A DNA stretch of 64,000 bases from Bacteroidota bacterium (GTDB lineage Bacteria; Bacteroidota; Bacteroidia; Bacteroidales; UBA4417): positions 147,052 through 211,051 of the forward strand of contig JACAAZ010000004.1 of assembly GCA_013376995.1 (NCBI GenBank), read 5' to 3'. The notes under the pieces are model-generated. The model was not told where the DNA came from and did not search any database. It was given only the letters and a program-made list of their open reading frames with translations. This document shows, piece by piece, positions 34,244-43,734 of this stretch (within the stretch, counting starts at the first letter, position 1; the number at the start of each line of letters is the position of its first letter). A program made the translations under genes and the position numbers.

Positions 34244-35767
34244 TTACTCGAGAGATCCTATAGTGTTTTCAACTGTATTCAATATTTCGCAACTCTTCAC
34301 CAACTGTTTCATGGTGTTGTGATCATTGTAAAGCGGGCGGTCAATATCCAGGAATTCAACATGTTTACGGATTACTTCCTTGGCTTTGGTAACGCCTTTT
34401 CCGAATGAGTATTCGCGGAAATCAAGAGCCTGGGCTGCAGCCATGAGTTCTATACCAAGAATTCCGTAAGCATTATCAAGTATCTGGAAATTTTTGATAG
34501 CCGTATTCATTCCCATGCTAACAAAGTCTTCCTGGTCAGCGGCAGCAGGAATGGATTGAATACAGGCCGGAGCTGAGAGGATCCTCTGTTCAACTATCTG
34601 CATATCAGCGGTATACTGACTGAGCATAAGTCCCGAAAACATCCCTGCACCTTTTGTCAGGAATGCAGGAAGGCCCACACTCAGGGCAGGGTTATTCAAC
34701 CTATTCATCCTTCTTTCACTCAGGACACTTACCATCGTTATGACATAACCAGCCATATCCATAGGCACTGCTACTGGAGAACCCTGGAAGTTAGCACCCG
34801 AAAGCTGTATGTTTTCTTCAGGGAAGAAGATTGGATTATCACCAACTCCGTTTAATTCAATCTCTACCTGGGAACGGGCATATTTTAGTGCATCATGCGC
34901 AGAACCGATAACCTGTGGTGTGGAACGCATGCTATAAGCATCCTGAACCTTGCATTTTACCCTCCCTTCGACAAGATCTCCACCTTCCACCATTTTCCGG
35001 ATAGCAGCGGCTGAACGCACAGCACCCGCAAATCCTCGAACTTCGTGCAACCTGGGCAGGTAAGGTTTCATATTGGCTTTAAGTGCTTCAAGCGACATAG
35101 CAGTGGCAATTTCTGCCTGTTTCAGCCAATTGTTGGCATCATACAGGAATATTGCGCTCATGGCCGTAAGAACATTTGAGCCATTAATAGTTGCCAGGCC
35201 GTCGCGTGCCTTAAGGCCAGGGATCGGGATTCCCGCGCGTTTGAGAGCTTCTTTTCCTTCAAGCAATTCACCTTCAAAATATGCTTTCCCTTCACCCATC
35301 ATGAGGAGTGCAATCTGCGACATAGGGGCAAGATCGCCGCAAGCTCCAACTGAACCTTTCTGGCATACGAATGGAGTTACTCCTTTATTCAGCATGTCAA
35401 CAAGGGTTTGCGTTATTTCAAGCCTGCTGCCTGAATTCCCGTGTGCATGCACATTTATCCTGCCAAGCATAGCACCACGAACATATTCAAGAGGCATGGG
35501 ATCACCAATTCCTGCGGCATGATTGTATATGAGGTATTTCTGGAAATCTTTTACCTGGTCATCTGTCAACACCACTTCCGAAAATTCACCAATCCCGGTA
35601 TTTACCCCATACATAATCTCGCCAGCCTCGATCTTTCTTTCAAGCATAGCCCTGCAAGCATGGATTCGTTGTATGGCATCAGGATGCAGTTCAACTTTTT
35701 CGTTGTGACGAGCAACCTTAACCACGTCCTCGATAGTAAGCCCGGAACCTTTAATAATCAGTGTCAT
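34244..35767 (-). CDS. MIO-type aromatic amino acid ammonia-lyase/aminomutase family protein with Ala-Cys-Gly tripeptide
   Basis: 507 aa, HAL/PAL/TAL superfamily. The catalytic Tyr lies in MYGVNTGIG (Y53), with H83 in NHAAGIGDP, N195 in INGSN and R281 in SMRSTPQ. The residues that cyclise to the MIO electrophile are A142-C143-G144 (codon TGC) instead of Ala-Ser-Gly. Two hallmarks of histidine lyases are also changed: ANFQG in place of GNFH, and DQEDF in place of NQEDH. It is thus a divergent paralogue of the hutH 68 bp upstream, with uncertain substrate. Cys at this position is chemically able to form the MIO group, so the enzyme may be active. Confidence 0.88.
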   Translation of the reverse strand: MTLIIKGSGLTIEDVVKVARHNEKVELHPDAIQRIHACRAMLERKIEAGEIMYGVNTGIGEFSEVVLTDDQVKDFQKYLIYNHAAGIGDPMPLEYVRGAMLGRINVHAHGNSGSRLEITQTLVDMLNKGVTPFVCQKGSVGACGDLAPMSQIALLMMGEGKAYFEGELLEGKEALKRAGIPIPGLKARDGLATINGSNVLTAMSAIFLYDANNWLKQAEIATAMSLEALKANMKPYLPRLHEVRGFAGAVRSAAAIRKMVEGGDLVEGRVKCKVQDAYSMRSTPQVIGSAHDALKYARSQVEIELNGVGDNPIFFPEENIQLSGANFQGSPVAVPMDMAGYVITMVSVLSERRMNRLNNPALSVGLPAFLTKGAGMFSGLMLSQYTADMQIVEQRILSAPACIQSIPAAADQEDFVSMGMNTAIKNFQILDNAYGILGIELMAAAQALDFREYSFGKGVTKAKEVIRKHVEFLDIDRPLYNDHNTMKQLVKSCEILNTVENTIGSLE

Positions 35768-35835
35768 ATTGGGTAGTGTTTATTGATTAACAATGGAGAC
35801 AAATATCAAAAAATATCAGATTCATCCTACTCTTA

Positions 35836-37347
35836 TTAGAATTTATTGTTGAGTGGTAAACTGAAATCATAATCCTGAACAAACCGGAGAGAGTTATCCA
35901 TCCATTCATACATAAGGACATCTTCCTCAATGAAAGGAACTGTCCTGCGGAAATCCGTGACCAACCTCTGTAAGAATGGTGATGTTTCATTCAATCCCCT
36001 GAATTGAAGTGCCTGCACTCCGACAAGTAATTCAATGGCAAGGATGCGTTCCACATTTTTTACAACTTTTAATGCCTTTGTAGCAGCATTGGCACCCATA
36101 CTTACATGATCCTCCTGTTCGTTTGAGGAGGTAATTGAATCAACGGAAGAAGGCGTGCAAAGTTGTTTATTTTGGCTCACAACAGATGCTGCTGCATACT
36201 GAGGGATCATGAATCCTGAATTTAATCCCGGATGGGCGCACAGGAATTCCGGCAGGCCACGTTGACCAGATATGAGACGGTATACCCTGCGTTCGGCCAT
36301 ATTACCCAACTCTGCCAGCGCAATAGCAATAAAATCAAGTACAAATGCCAGGGGCTCTCCATGGAAGTTTCCTCCTGAAAGGATAAGATCCTGTTCCGGG
36401 AAAAGGGTTGGATTATCGGTTACTGAATTAATTTCCTGCAGTATCACTTTTCCTGCATGAGCAACTGTATCCCTTACTGCGCCAAAAACCTGTGGAATGC
36501 ATCTGAAAGAGTAGGGGTCCTGAACAGCTTTCCCCGGATTTTCCAATAAACGGCTTCCTTCCAGGATTTTCCTGATGTTATCTGCGGTCTCAATTTGGCC
36601 GGCATGAGGCCTGACCTGCTGAATCTCATCCCGGAACGGATCGATACGACCATTGTAGCCTTCAAGGGAAATAGCACCAGAAACATCAGCAACTTTCAGG
36701 AGTTTCATGGCTTTTAACATTACCAGAGCGCCATGAGCACTCATAAATTGTGTTCCATTGAGAAGTGCCAGTCCTTCTTTCGACTGCAGCCTGACTGTGT
36801 CGAGACCCAGTTTTTTCAGAACTTCGCCGGAAGGCTGAACTTTACCTTCGTATTTTATGTCGCCTAATCCTAAGAGTGGAAGCACGAGATGTGCAAGCGG
36901 AGCAAGGTCGCCTGATGCTCCCAGTGACCCCAACTCCCTAACAACTGGTAGTGCGTTGGAATTGTAAAGATCAATAAGCCTTTGCACTGTTTTTACCTGT
37001 ACACCTGATTTCCCCTTCGAAAGGCCGTAAGCTTTCAACACCAGCATTAGCTGAATTATGTCATCTGATACCGGATCACCAATACCGCATGCGTGGGAAA
37101 TGACGAGGTTTTTCTGAAGCTGTTCAAGGTCTTCTTTAGAGATGGAGCGATTGCAGAGGGATCCAAAACCAGTTGTTATTCCATAGATTGGTTCGGTCTG
37201 ATGCTCAATTTTCCGGTCGAGGTATTTCCTGCAATTATCAATTTGTTCAATTGCAGCCGCTGAAAGCTCAATTTTAGGATGAGATGTAAGTATTTGACCT
37301 AAATTATCATAGGTCAGGGGTGATGATTCGATGGTAAAGGTTTTCAT
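35836..37347 (-). CDS. hutH: Histidine ammonia-lyase
   Basis: 503 aa; converts histidine to urocanate. MIO tripeptide A144-S145-G146 in GSLGASGDLAPLAH; Y55 in IYGITTGFG; H85 in SHACGIGDP; GGNFHGEP; and the histidine-lyase signature EQEDHVSMG near residue 420. Full length. hutU, hutI and ftcD are not in the window, so the remaining pathway must lie elsewhere if histidine is degraded. hisS lies 238 bp upstream, with a perfect inverted repeat between. Confidence 0.93.
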   Translation of the reverse strand: MKTFTIESSPLTYDNLGQILTSHPKIELSAAAIEQIDNCRKYLDRKIEHQTEPIYGITTGFGSLCNRSISKEDLEQLQKNLVISHACGIGDPVSDDIIQLMLVLKAYGLSKGKSGVQVKTVQRLIDLYNSNALPVVRELGSLGASGDLAPLAHLVLPLLGLGDIKYEGKVQPSGEVLKKLGLDTVRLQSKEGLALLNGTQFMSAHGALVMLKAMKLLKVADVSGAISLEGYNGRIDPFRDEIQQVRPHAGQIETADNIRKILEGSRLLENPGKAVQDPYSFRCIPQVFGAVRDTVAHAGKVILQEINSVTDNPTLFPEQDLILSGGNFHGEPLAFVLDFIAIALAELGNMAERRVYRLISGQRGLPEFLCAHPGLNSGFMIPQYAAASVVSQNKQLCTPSSVDSITSSNEQEDHVSMGANAATKALKVVKNVERILAIELLVGVQALQFRGLNETSPFLQRLVTDFRRTVPFIEEDVLMYEWMDNSLRFVQDYDFSLPLNNKF

Positions 37348-37391
37348 TTACTGGATGGGATTTTCATGAAACAGGATCTGATTGACATCAC

Positions 37392-37416
37392 TCAGCCTGA
37401 TATTAATTCAGGCTGA
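37392..37416. promoter_or_regulatory. Perfect inverted repeat upstream of hutH
   Basis: TCAGCCTGA (37392-37400) and TCAGGCTGA (37408-37416), 9-bp arms around TATTAAT, centred about 57 bp upstream of the hutH start. There is no T-run, so it is more like an operator or RNA hairpin than a terminator. Confidence 0.4.
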
Positions 37417-37585
37417 TCATGCGTCCGTCAATCTTTACAGGCTTGTCCTGTTGATCTGTATCAGAAAGTGCAGGTTCCAGTTGGGCATGGGGTTGAATGT
37501 GAGATAAGAGGATAAGGTGAAAGTAGTTATTGGTTATTGGGTTTAATGGGTGTGCAAACTTATCAAATTGGATTAAATGAAATAT

Positions 37586-38944
37586 TTATTTCAATTTTTC
37601 AATGATTTTTTCCGGAGAAAGAAGTTCCTGTTCGCCGGTGAGCATGTTTTTGAGTTGAAATATGCCTGACTCAACCTCATTACTACCTATAATGACAATG
37701 TAAGGTATCTTTTTCGAATCAGCATATCCAAATTGCTTCTTCATTTTCGACGGCTCTGGAAACATCTCAGATGGGATACCTGACTGCTGTAGTGTTTGAA
37801 GGAATTTCAGGCCGGCTATTTCTTCTTTATCTCCGAAGTTAGCGACCATCACTTTTGTAGCCTGTTCTGTTTCAGAAGGGAAAAGGTTCAATTCATTCAG
37901 TACATCGTAGATCCTATCTGCACCAAATGATATCCCGACTCCTGAAACACCAGGCATTCCAAATATACCTGTCAGGTCATCATATCTTCCGCCACCACTG
38001 ATGCTGCCCATTTCGACATCTTTTGCCTTGACTTCTATAATAGCGCCGGTATAGTAGTTGAGCCCACGGGCAAGTGTAAGGTCGAGCTGAACTTGAGTGC
38101 TCAATCCTAAATGATCCAGGTAAGCAAATATGGTAGTAATCTCTTCAATTCCTTTTATACCAATTGCTGAAGAAGTCAAGACGACTTTAAGCTTTTCTAG
38201 CTTTTCCCTGTTTGAACCACCCAGGTTGAGTATTGGCTGGAGTTTATCAATAGTGGATTCTGAAAGCCCTTTTTCCGAAAGTTCCTTATTAACTCCGTCA
38301 ATGCCAATCTTATCCAGTTTGTCGATGGCAACCGTAATATCTATTATCTTATCAGCTTCACCAATAATTTCTGCAATCCCTGAAAGGATTTTTCGGTTAT
38401 TCATTTTTACCAGCACCTTTATCCCAAGGCGAGTGAAGATCTCATCCGTAATCCTGACCAATTCCACTTCGTTGAGTAAAGAGGCAGTGCCAATAACATC
38501 AACGTCACATTGGTAAAATTCACGGTATCTTCCTTTTTGAGGGCGATCGGCTCTCCAAACTGGTTGAATCTGGTATCTCTTGAAAGGGAAAACAACTTCA
38601 TTTCTGTGCTGCACTACGAAGCGGGCAAAGGGTACAGTGAGATCATACCGAAGGCCCTTTTCACTGATATCTTTTAATAACCTGGCTGAATCTTTGGCCA
38701 CCAGTACTTTCTCATCGACACCTCCCAAATAATCACCGGAATTTATAACCTTAAAGAGGAGTTTATCACCTTCATCACCATACTTTCCGAGTAATGTAGA
38801 CAGATTTTCCATGGCCGGTGTTTCAATCGGGACATAGCCATAGAGCTTAAAAACCGAGCGAATGGTATCAAAAATATAATTCCTGCGTGCCATTTCTATA
38901 GCATTGAAATCACGGGTTCCTTTAGGGATTGAATGTGTGGACAT
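37586..38944 (-). CDS. hisS: Histidine--tRNA ligase
   Basis: A 452-aa class II synthetase. Motif 2 region [23 protein letters not shown] (near 129-150), the histidine-A loop [15 protein letters not shown] (near 295-309), and motif 3 [13 protein letters not shown] followed by [13 protein letters not shown]. The C-terminal anticodon-binding domain spans about 360-452. Canonical and complete. It lies between the cupin gene (106 bp upstream) and hutH. Confidence 0.96.
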   Translation of the reverse strand: MSTHSIPKGTRDFNAIEMARRNYIFDTIRSVFKLYGYVPIETPAMENLSTLLGKYGDEGDKLLFKVINSGDYLGGVDEKVLVAKDSARLLKDISEKGLRYDLTVPFARFVVQHRNEVVFPFKRYQIQPVWRADRPQKGRYREFYQCDVDVIGTASLLNEVELVRITDEIFTRLGIKVLVKMNNRKILSGIAEIIGEADKIIDITVAIDKLDKIGIDGVNKELSEKGLSESTIDKLQPILNLGGSNREKLEKLKVVLTSSAIGIKGIEEITTIFAYLDHLGLSTQVQLDLTLARGLNYYTGAIIEVKAKDVEMGSISGGGRYDDLTGIFGMPGVSGVGISFGADRIYDVLNELNLFPSETEQATKVMVANFGDKEEIAGLKFLQTLQQSGIPSEMFPEPSKMKKQFGYADSKKIPYIVIIGSNEVESGIFQLKNMLTGEQELLSPEKIIEKLK

Positions 38945-39050
38945 GGTTGATAAGGGTTCGGCGTTTGAAGCGTTTGGCGTTTGAAAGGATCTGTCCCTGG
39001 TTCCAGGTTCTATGTGCCGGTTCCGGGAGCGGGGAAAGATTATGAACGTA

Positions 39051-39524
39051 TTATTTCAAGATTATACCCAATTCGTTGAAAACTTTGCTGAGGAAATTTT
39101 TTCCTTCATCAGTTCCTTCCTCAGGAGACCATGGGGCAGAGTTCCCAGTTGAATGAGGTATGAAAGGACCTTCTTTTATTTCATAAACAACTGAATCCGT
39201 CTCAAGTGCGGTGAGCATATGATACGTGTTTTCCTCAAATTCAAGTCCCAGTTGTCCGTGGTCAGTACTCAAAATGAAGTGGTCACGGATAGAACCGTCA
39301 TCATTGAATGAAACAGCCAGAACTTTTCCACGTAGCAGAACAAATGATTCTTCCTTGCCGGCATGCTTGTGAGGCCTGATGTAGGTCCAGGGTTCAAGTG
39401 CATTTAGCAATCGCTGAACAGGGTCATCGAGTTTGGGATGAAAGTTATGGTTCATCCTAAGCCGCGGCGAAAGTTTTGCTTTCGCAGAAACCTCGTTCAG
39501 GAGCTCAGTTCCTATTTTTATCAT
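39051..39524 (-). CDS. WbuC-type cupin-fold metalloprotein
   Basis: 157 aa. Cupin block 1 is [17 protein letters not shown] (about 50-66), with His/Glu metal ligands, and block 2 is around [10 protein letters not shown] (about 97-106). The WbuC family is often encoded in O-antigen clusters, but its reaction is not established. Here it sits 24 bp downstream of ettA in a minus-strand run that also contains two glycosyltransferases and LptF/G, which agrees with a surface-polysaccharide association. Confidence 0.8.
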   Translation of the reverse strand: MIKIGTELLNEVSAKAKLSPRLRMNHNFHPKLDDPVQRLLNALEPWTYIRPHKHAGKEESFVLLRGKVLAVSFNDDGSIRDHFILSTDHGQLGLEFEENTYHMLTALETDSVVYEIKEGPFIPHSTGNSAPWSPEEGTDEGKNFLSKVFNELGIILK

Positions 39525-39548
39525 CAGGATGGATTTAGGATAAAAAGA

Positions 39549-41225
39549 TCAACCGATGAGTTTCTTGTACCTGATGCGTTTAGGCCCTTCATCTCCAAGT
39601 CGCTTACGGCGGTTTTCCTCATACTCGGTATAACCGCCTTCAAAATAATAAACCTGCGAATTTCCTTCGAAAGCAAGAATATGGGTTGCTACACGGTCGA
39701 GGAACCACCTGTCGTGAGATATTACGACAGCACATCCTGCAAAATCATCCAACCCCTCTTCGAGAGCTTGGAGAGTATTGATATCAATATCATTGGTAGG
39801 CTCATCGAGCAGGAGAACATTTGCTTCACTTTTCAATGTAAGGGCCAGGTGAAGACGATTTCTTTCACCTCCTGATAATACTGCGGTCTTCTTGCCCTGG
39901 TCCTGGCCATTGAAGTTAAAGCGGGAAACGTAAGCCCGGCTATTGATCAACCGTCCACCCATCTGCAATTGCTCATTTCCTTCAGAGATCACTTCCCACA
40001 CATTCTTTTCAGGATCAATAGCGGTATGTGACTGGTCGATATACCCGACTTTCACAGTTTCACCGACTTTAAATTCTCCCTTATCAGCTTTTTCAAGACC
40101 CATTATCAACCTGAACAAAGTTGTTTTTCCAGCTCCGTTCGGACCAATGATTCCAACAATACCTCCCGGAGGCAGGGCAAAATTGAGATCCTCAAAAAGG
40201 AGTTTGTCTCCAAATGCTTTCGACACCCCGACAGCTTCAATAACATTGTTGCCAAGCCTGGGCCCATTTGGGATGAATATTTCCAATCTTTCTTCCTTCT
40301 GCTTCACGTCTTCATCGAGCATTTTTTCATAGGAATTCAGACGGGCTCTTCCTTTTGCATGACGAGCTTTCGGAGCCATCCGGACCCATTCCAGTTCTCT
40401 TTCAAGAGTTTTCCTTCGTTTACTTTCCGTTTTTTCTTCCTGTTCAAGCCTTTTGGCTTTTTGTTCCAGCCAGGAGGAATAGTTCCCTTTCCATGGAATA
40501 CCTTCACCTCGGTCGAGTTCAAGAATCCATCCGGCAACATTGTCCAGGAAATAACGATCATGGGTTACGGCGATAACTGTTCCCTTGTATTGTTGCAGGT
40601 GTTGTTCAAGCCATTCCACACTTTCAGCATCCAGGTGGTTGGTAGGTTCATCAAGCAAAAGAATGTCAGGTTGTTGAAGCAATAGCCTGCATAGGGCAAC
40701 CCTGCGTCTTTCGCCACCCGAACAAACCGAAATGAGGGTATCCCCGTCAGGACAGCGAAGAGCATCCATAGCTCGTTCGAGTTTAGTGTCAAGTTCCCAT
40801 GCTTCATGATGATCAAGTAATTCAGTCAGTTCTCCCTGCCTCTCAATCAGTTTATCCATTTCGTCATCTGACATCGGGTCGGCGAACCGGTTGTTAACTT
40901 CATCATATTCCTTGAGTAAATCAACAACTTCCTGTACCCCTTCCTGCACAATTTCTTTGACGGTTTTCGAGTCATCAAGGAGAGGTTCCTGTTCGAGGAT
41001 TCCAACGGTATACCCAGGCGAAAAAACCACGTTCCCAAGAAAGGATTTTTCAATCCCGGCAATAATCCTTAACAGGCTTGATTTTCCTGATCCATTCAAG
41101 CCTATGATGCCAATTTTGGCGCCGTAATAAAATGAAAGGTAAATATCTTTGAGAACCTGTTTATTGGGTGGGAATATTTTCCCTACGCCTACCATGGAAA
41201 AAATAATCTTCTTGTCGTCGCTCAT
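39549..41225 (-). CDS. ettA: Energy-dependent translational throttle protein EttA (ABC-F)
   Basis: 558 aa, the usual EttA size. Two ABC domains with no membrane part: Walker A GLNGSGKSSL (about 42-51) and GPNGAGKTTL (about 358-367); signatures SGGERRRVALCRLL and LSGGERNRLHLAL; Walker B LLLDEPTNHLD and LLLDEPTNDID. The first domain carries the arm insertion and a charged linker (ERELEWVRMAPKARHAKGRAR) lies between the domains. It binds the ribosomal E site and gates early elongation according to ATP/ADP. It lies 27 bp after a glycosyltransferase gene. Confidence 0.95.
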   Translation of the reverse strand: MSDDKKIIFSMVGVGKIFPPNKQVLKDIYLSFYYGAKIGIIGLNGSGKSSLLRIIAGIEKSFLGNVVFSPGYTVGILEQEPLLDDSKTVKEIVQEGVQEVVDLLKEYDEVNNRFADPMSDDEMDKLIERQGELTELLDHHEAWELDTKLERAMDALRCPDGDTLISVCSGGERRRVALCRLLLQQPDILLLDEPTNHLDAESVEWLEQHLQQYKGTVIAVTHDRYFLDNVAGWILELDRGEGIPWKGNYSSWLEQKAKRLEQEEKTESKRRKTLERELEWVRMAPKARHAKGRARLNSYEKMLDEDVKQKEERLEIFIPNGPRLGNNVIEAVGVSKAFGDKLLFEDLNFALPPGGIVGIIGPNGAGKTTLFRLIMGLEKADKGEFKVGETVKVGYIDQSHTAIDPEKNVWEVISEGNEQLQMGGRLINSRAYVSRFNFNGQDQGKKTAVLSGGERNRLHLALTLKSEANVLLLDEPTNDIDINTLQALEEGLDDFAGCAVVISHDRWFLDRVATHILAFEGNSQVYYFEGGYTEYEENRRKRLGDEGPKRIRYKKLIG

Positions 41226-41252
41226 TTACTTACTGGGTGTCAAGATGGGGGT

Positions 41253-42425
41253 TTACTTCTGATGATTGGATTTGAACAAATCCTCAAGCATTGCGGTTGA
41301 TTTTTTCCAATCGTATTTATCCTTAACAAAGGAATGGCCGTTTTCGGCTATTTTGTCAGCAAATTCCTTGTCGCCCAACAACTGAATTATGAGCCGGGCG
41401 TATTCAATAACGGAACTCCCGACCAGGATTTCACTCTCTTCCTTTGCTCCAAGAGCACTGTTGGCCAATGGTGAGGTAATGCAAGGCAGCTTCATTGACA
41501 TGGCCTCGAGTAGTTTGTTTTGCAAACCAGTCCCAATTCTCATCGGTGCAATAAATATCTTTGAAGAAGCATAGCTTTCCCTTATATCGATTACCCATCC
41601 ACTGACAGCCACGTTATCAGATCGGAGAGCCAATACCTTTGAATGTGGGGTTGCTCCGGCAATTAATAAGCGGGCATATGGCTGAACTTTGAGGACTTGC
41701 GGAAAGATGTGATTTGCAAGAAATTCCGCTGCATCAACATTAGGAGGATAGCCCATATTTCCCGTGAATACCAGGTCATATGTCTTTGGCCTCTCCATCG
41801 GGCTAAAGTAATTGTGGTCTACGCCATTAGGTATGATCACAATTTCTTTATTATCCTGATGCGGGATCAGTTCCCTGTCGGGAGCTGAAATGATTGTCTT
41901 GTTATCAAAATCGTTGAAGATTTCTTTTTCAAAACTTAGCAACCTATGATATTCAAGCCTGAATAAAGCCTTCTTCCACCAGGGGGAACTCACAATTCTG
42001 CGTTGCATTCCTTTTGAGAACACATCCTGGTAATCCAATGTTTTGGGCACATTTAAATCCCTGACGTAATCAGCCACTCTCAGCAGCTGGCAATAGATGT
42101 GGTCCGGTTTGGTCTGATCTATCAAATCATGAATTTGCCTCCTGGCCGATGCCCGGTAGAAATAGCCTGCCTGAATGGGTTTCCCGCTGAGGAATGCCTT
42201 CAGGACATTCAAAACCATGCCTGATTTGCCGAGGTGTATGATCTCAATCCTTTTGCAGTATTGTTGCAATATCCGAATAGCATCAGGGTGGGCAGGAATA
42301 TCACTTAAAGCGCAGAGTGTTATTTCATGGTGCTCAGAAAGTATCCGGATTTGATGAAATGCCCGCAATTTATCCCCTTTTTCAGTCGGATAAGGAATAC
42401 GAGAAAGCAGAATAAATAACTTCAT
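41253..42425 (-). CDS. Glycosyltransferase family 4-like protein
   Basis: 390-aa GT-B enzyme. The N-terminal domain starts LFILLSRIPYPTEKGDKLRAF, the acceptor-side loop seen in TIGR03087-like transferases. The C-terminal domain has FTGNMGYPPNVDAAEFL and MRIGTGLQNKLLEAMSMKLPCI, in which the E-x7-E-like nucleotide-sugar site is recognisable. Probably adds a sugar to a surface polysaccharide or lipid-linked glycan. It lies between a second GT4 gene (103 bp upstream) and ettA. Confidence 0.82.
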   Translation of the reverse strand: MKLFILLSRIPYPTEKGDKLRAFHQIRILSEHHEITLCALSDIPAHPDAIRILQQYCKRIEIIHLGKSGMVLNVLKAFLSGKPIQAGYFYRASARRQIHDLIDQTKPDHIYCQLLRVADYVRDLNVPKTLDYQDVFSKGMQRRIVSSPWWKKALFRLEYHRLLSFEKEIFNDFDNKTIISAPDRELIPHQDNKEIVIIPNGVDHNYFSPMERPKTYDLVFTGNMGYPPNVDAAEFLANHIFPQVLKVQPYARLLIAGATPHSKVLALRSDNVAVSGWVIDIRESYASSKIFIAPMRIGTGLQNKLLEAMSMKLPCITSPLANSALGAKEESEILVGSSVIEYARLIIQLLGDKEFADKIAENGHSFVKDKYDWKKSTAMLEDLFKSNHQK

Positions 42426-42528
42426 TCGCGGGCAATATTTAAAGTCGGAAAGAGCCGGAGGGCTTATTCGTCACAAAATTAATAAAGTATTGGAAATATA
42501 ATGATAAGTTTCCATTCGATGAAAAAAC

Positions 42529-43734
42529 TCATTTCTGGATATCAAGTTGTTTGTAAAAGTTTACAAGTTCAACCATTAGCAAACTATTATTGTGCAAGGT
42601 TTCCATCAATTTGCGAGCATTGATTCCAAGTTCTTTCCTGCAGCCAGGATTCGACATAACTTCAAGAATCGCTTCCACGAATTGCTCAGCTGTATCTGCA
42701 ATCCATAAATGAGTCCTATTCTTATATAGTATGCCTTCAGCACCTATCGAAGTTGATATTACAGCCTTGCCAGCACTCATTGCCTCGATAATTTTTATCC
42801 TGATCCCGCTGCCTGAGAAGAGCGGCACAATCATCACCTGGTGATCCAAAACGAATTCCATGGCATCAGGCACTTCTCCTACCACATTAACTCCTTCCAT
42901 ATTTAACTGAATAAGCCATTCAGGCATCATTCTGCCCGCCAGGTAAAGTTGAATCCCGGGAATCAGAGTTGATACTTTTGTCCATACATTTTCAATGAAC
43001 CAGCGGATTCCTTCTTCATTTGGAATCCAATTCATAGAACCGATATGGAATAAGTCCGGTGCACCCTGTGAGCTGTTAACCGCCGGGAGGCTTTCAATAT
43101 CTATCCCATAGGGAATTGAAATAACCGGTACTTTACCACTATGTTTCCGTAAAATAACAGCATCCGTTTCTGTTATAGCAACTATGCCATCTACCTTGCC
43201 GATAATTCCCAGTTCGTAATTGCGTAAGGTTCGGTAAAGATGGTTGAGGTAATGTTTTTTTAAGAGATTCTTTTGGTTTTCGGCAATTCTTTTCCAGATA
43301 AGGTGTTCAATATTATGAGCCCGAAGGATGACCTTAGCCTTGCTGTATTTCCTGATAATATCGAGATAAACCGTTGTATAGATCATCTCTGCCTGGATGA
43401 TATCGTATTCTTCTTCCTGGAGGATTTTTATGAGTTTGGCTCCGAAATCCCTGTTTCGGAAGCGGGCTACATGATAGGAATTGCCTTTAATGTAATTTAC
43501 CAGAGCTCCAATTGGGTTGACAGAGAGATCGATATTTGCAAATTCAATACTGGTAGATTCCGCAAAAGAATAAGGGATGGAATTTGGGTCGACGAAGTAC
43601 TTGTTTGTATTTGCTGCAAGCACCTTAACATTATGACCGGCTTTTATCAGGCCGTCGATTATCGCGTGCATGGCGATAGGGCCACCTTCATGCAAAGGCC
43701 ATGGAGATTTATTGCAGAGGACCAGTATTCGCAT
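42529..43734 (-). CDS. Glycosyltransferase family 4-like protein
   Basis: 401-aa GT-B enzyme. N-terminal NKSPWPLHEGGPIAMHAI, middle RAHNIEHLIWKRIA, donor-site FSGSGIRIKIIEAMSAGKAV. It shares its layout with the next gene and may act in the same pathway. Its first 26 bp overlap the 3' end of the lptF/G-like gene in another frame, suggesting tight coupling. Specificity cannot be read from sequence. Confidence 0.82.
   Translation of the reverse strand: MRILVLCNKSPWPLHEGGPIAMHAIIDGLIKAGHNVKVLAANTNKYFVDPNSIPYSFAESTSIEFANIDLSVNPIGALVNYIKGNSYHVARFRNRDFGAKLIKILQEEEYDIIQAEMIYTTVYLDIIRKYSKAKVILRAHNIEHLIWKRIAENQKNLLKKHYLNHLYRTLRNYELGIIGKVDGIVAITETDAVILRKHSGKVPVISIPYGIDIESLPAVNSSQGAPDLFHIGSMNWIPNEEGIRWFIENVWTKVSTLIPGIQLYLAGRMMPEWLIQLNMEGVNVVGEVPDAMEFVLDHQVMIVPLFSGSGIRIKIIEAMSAGKAVISTSIGAEGILYKNRTHLWIADTAEQFVEAILEVMSNPGCRKELGINARKLMETLHNNSLLMVELVNFYKQLDIQK

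Noticed and set aside
38955-38986. Direct repeat GGCGTTTGAA in the hisS-cupin gap
   Set aside because: Only two 10-bp copies 16 bp apart; too short to distinguish from chance.
43709-43734. Frameshift between the lptF/G-like gene and the glycosyltransferase
   Set aside because: Both proteins are full length with proper ends, so the 26-bp overlap is a true gene overlap.
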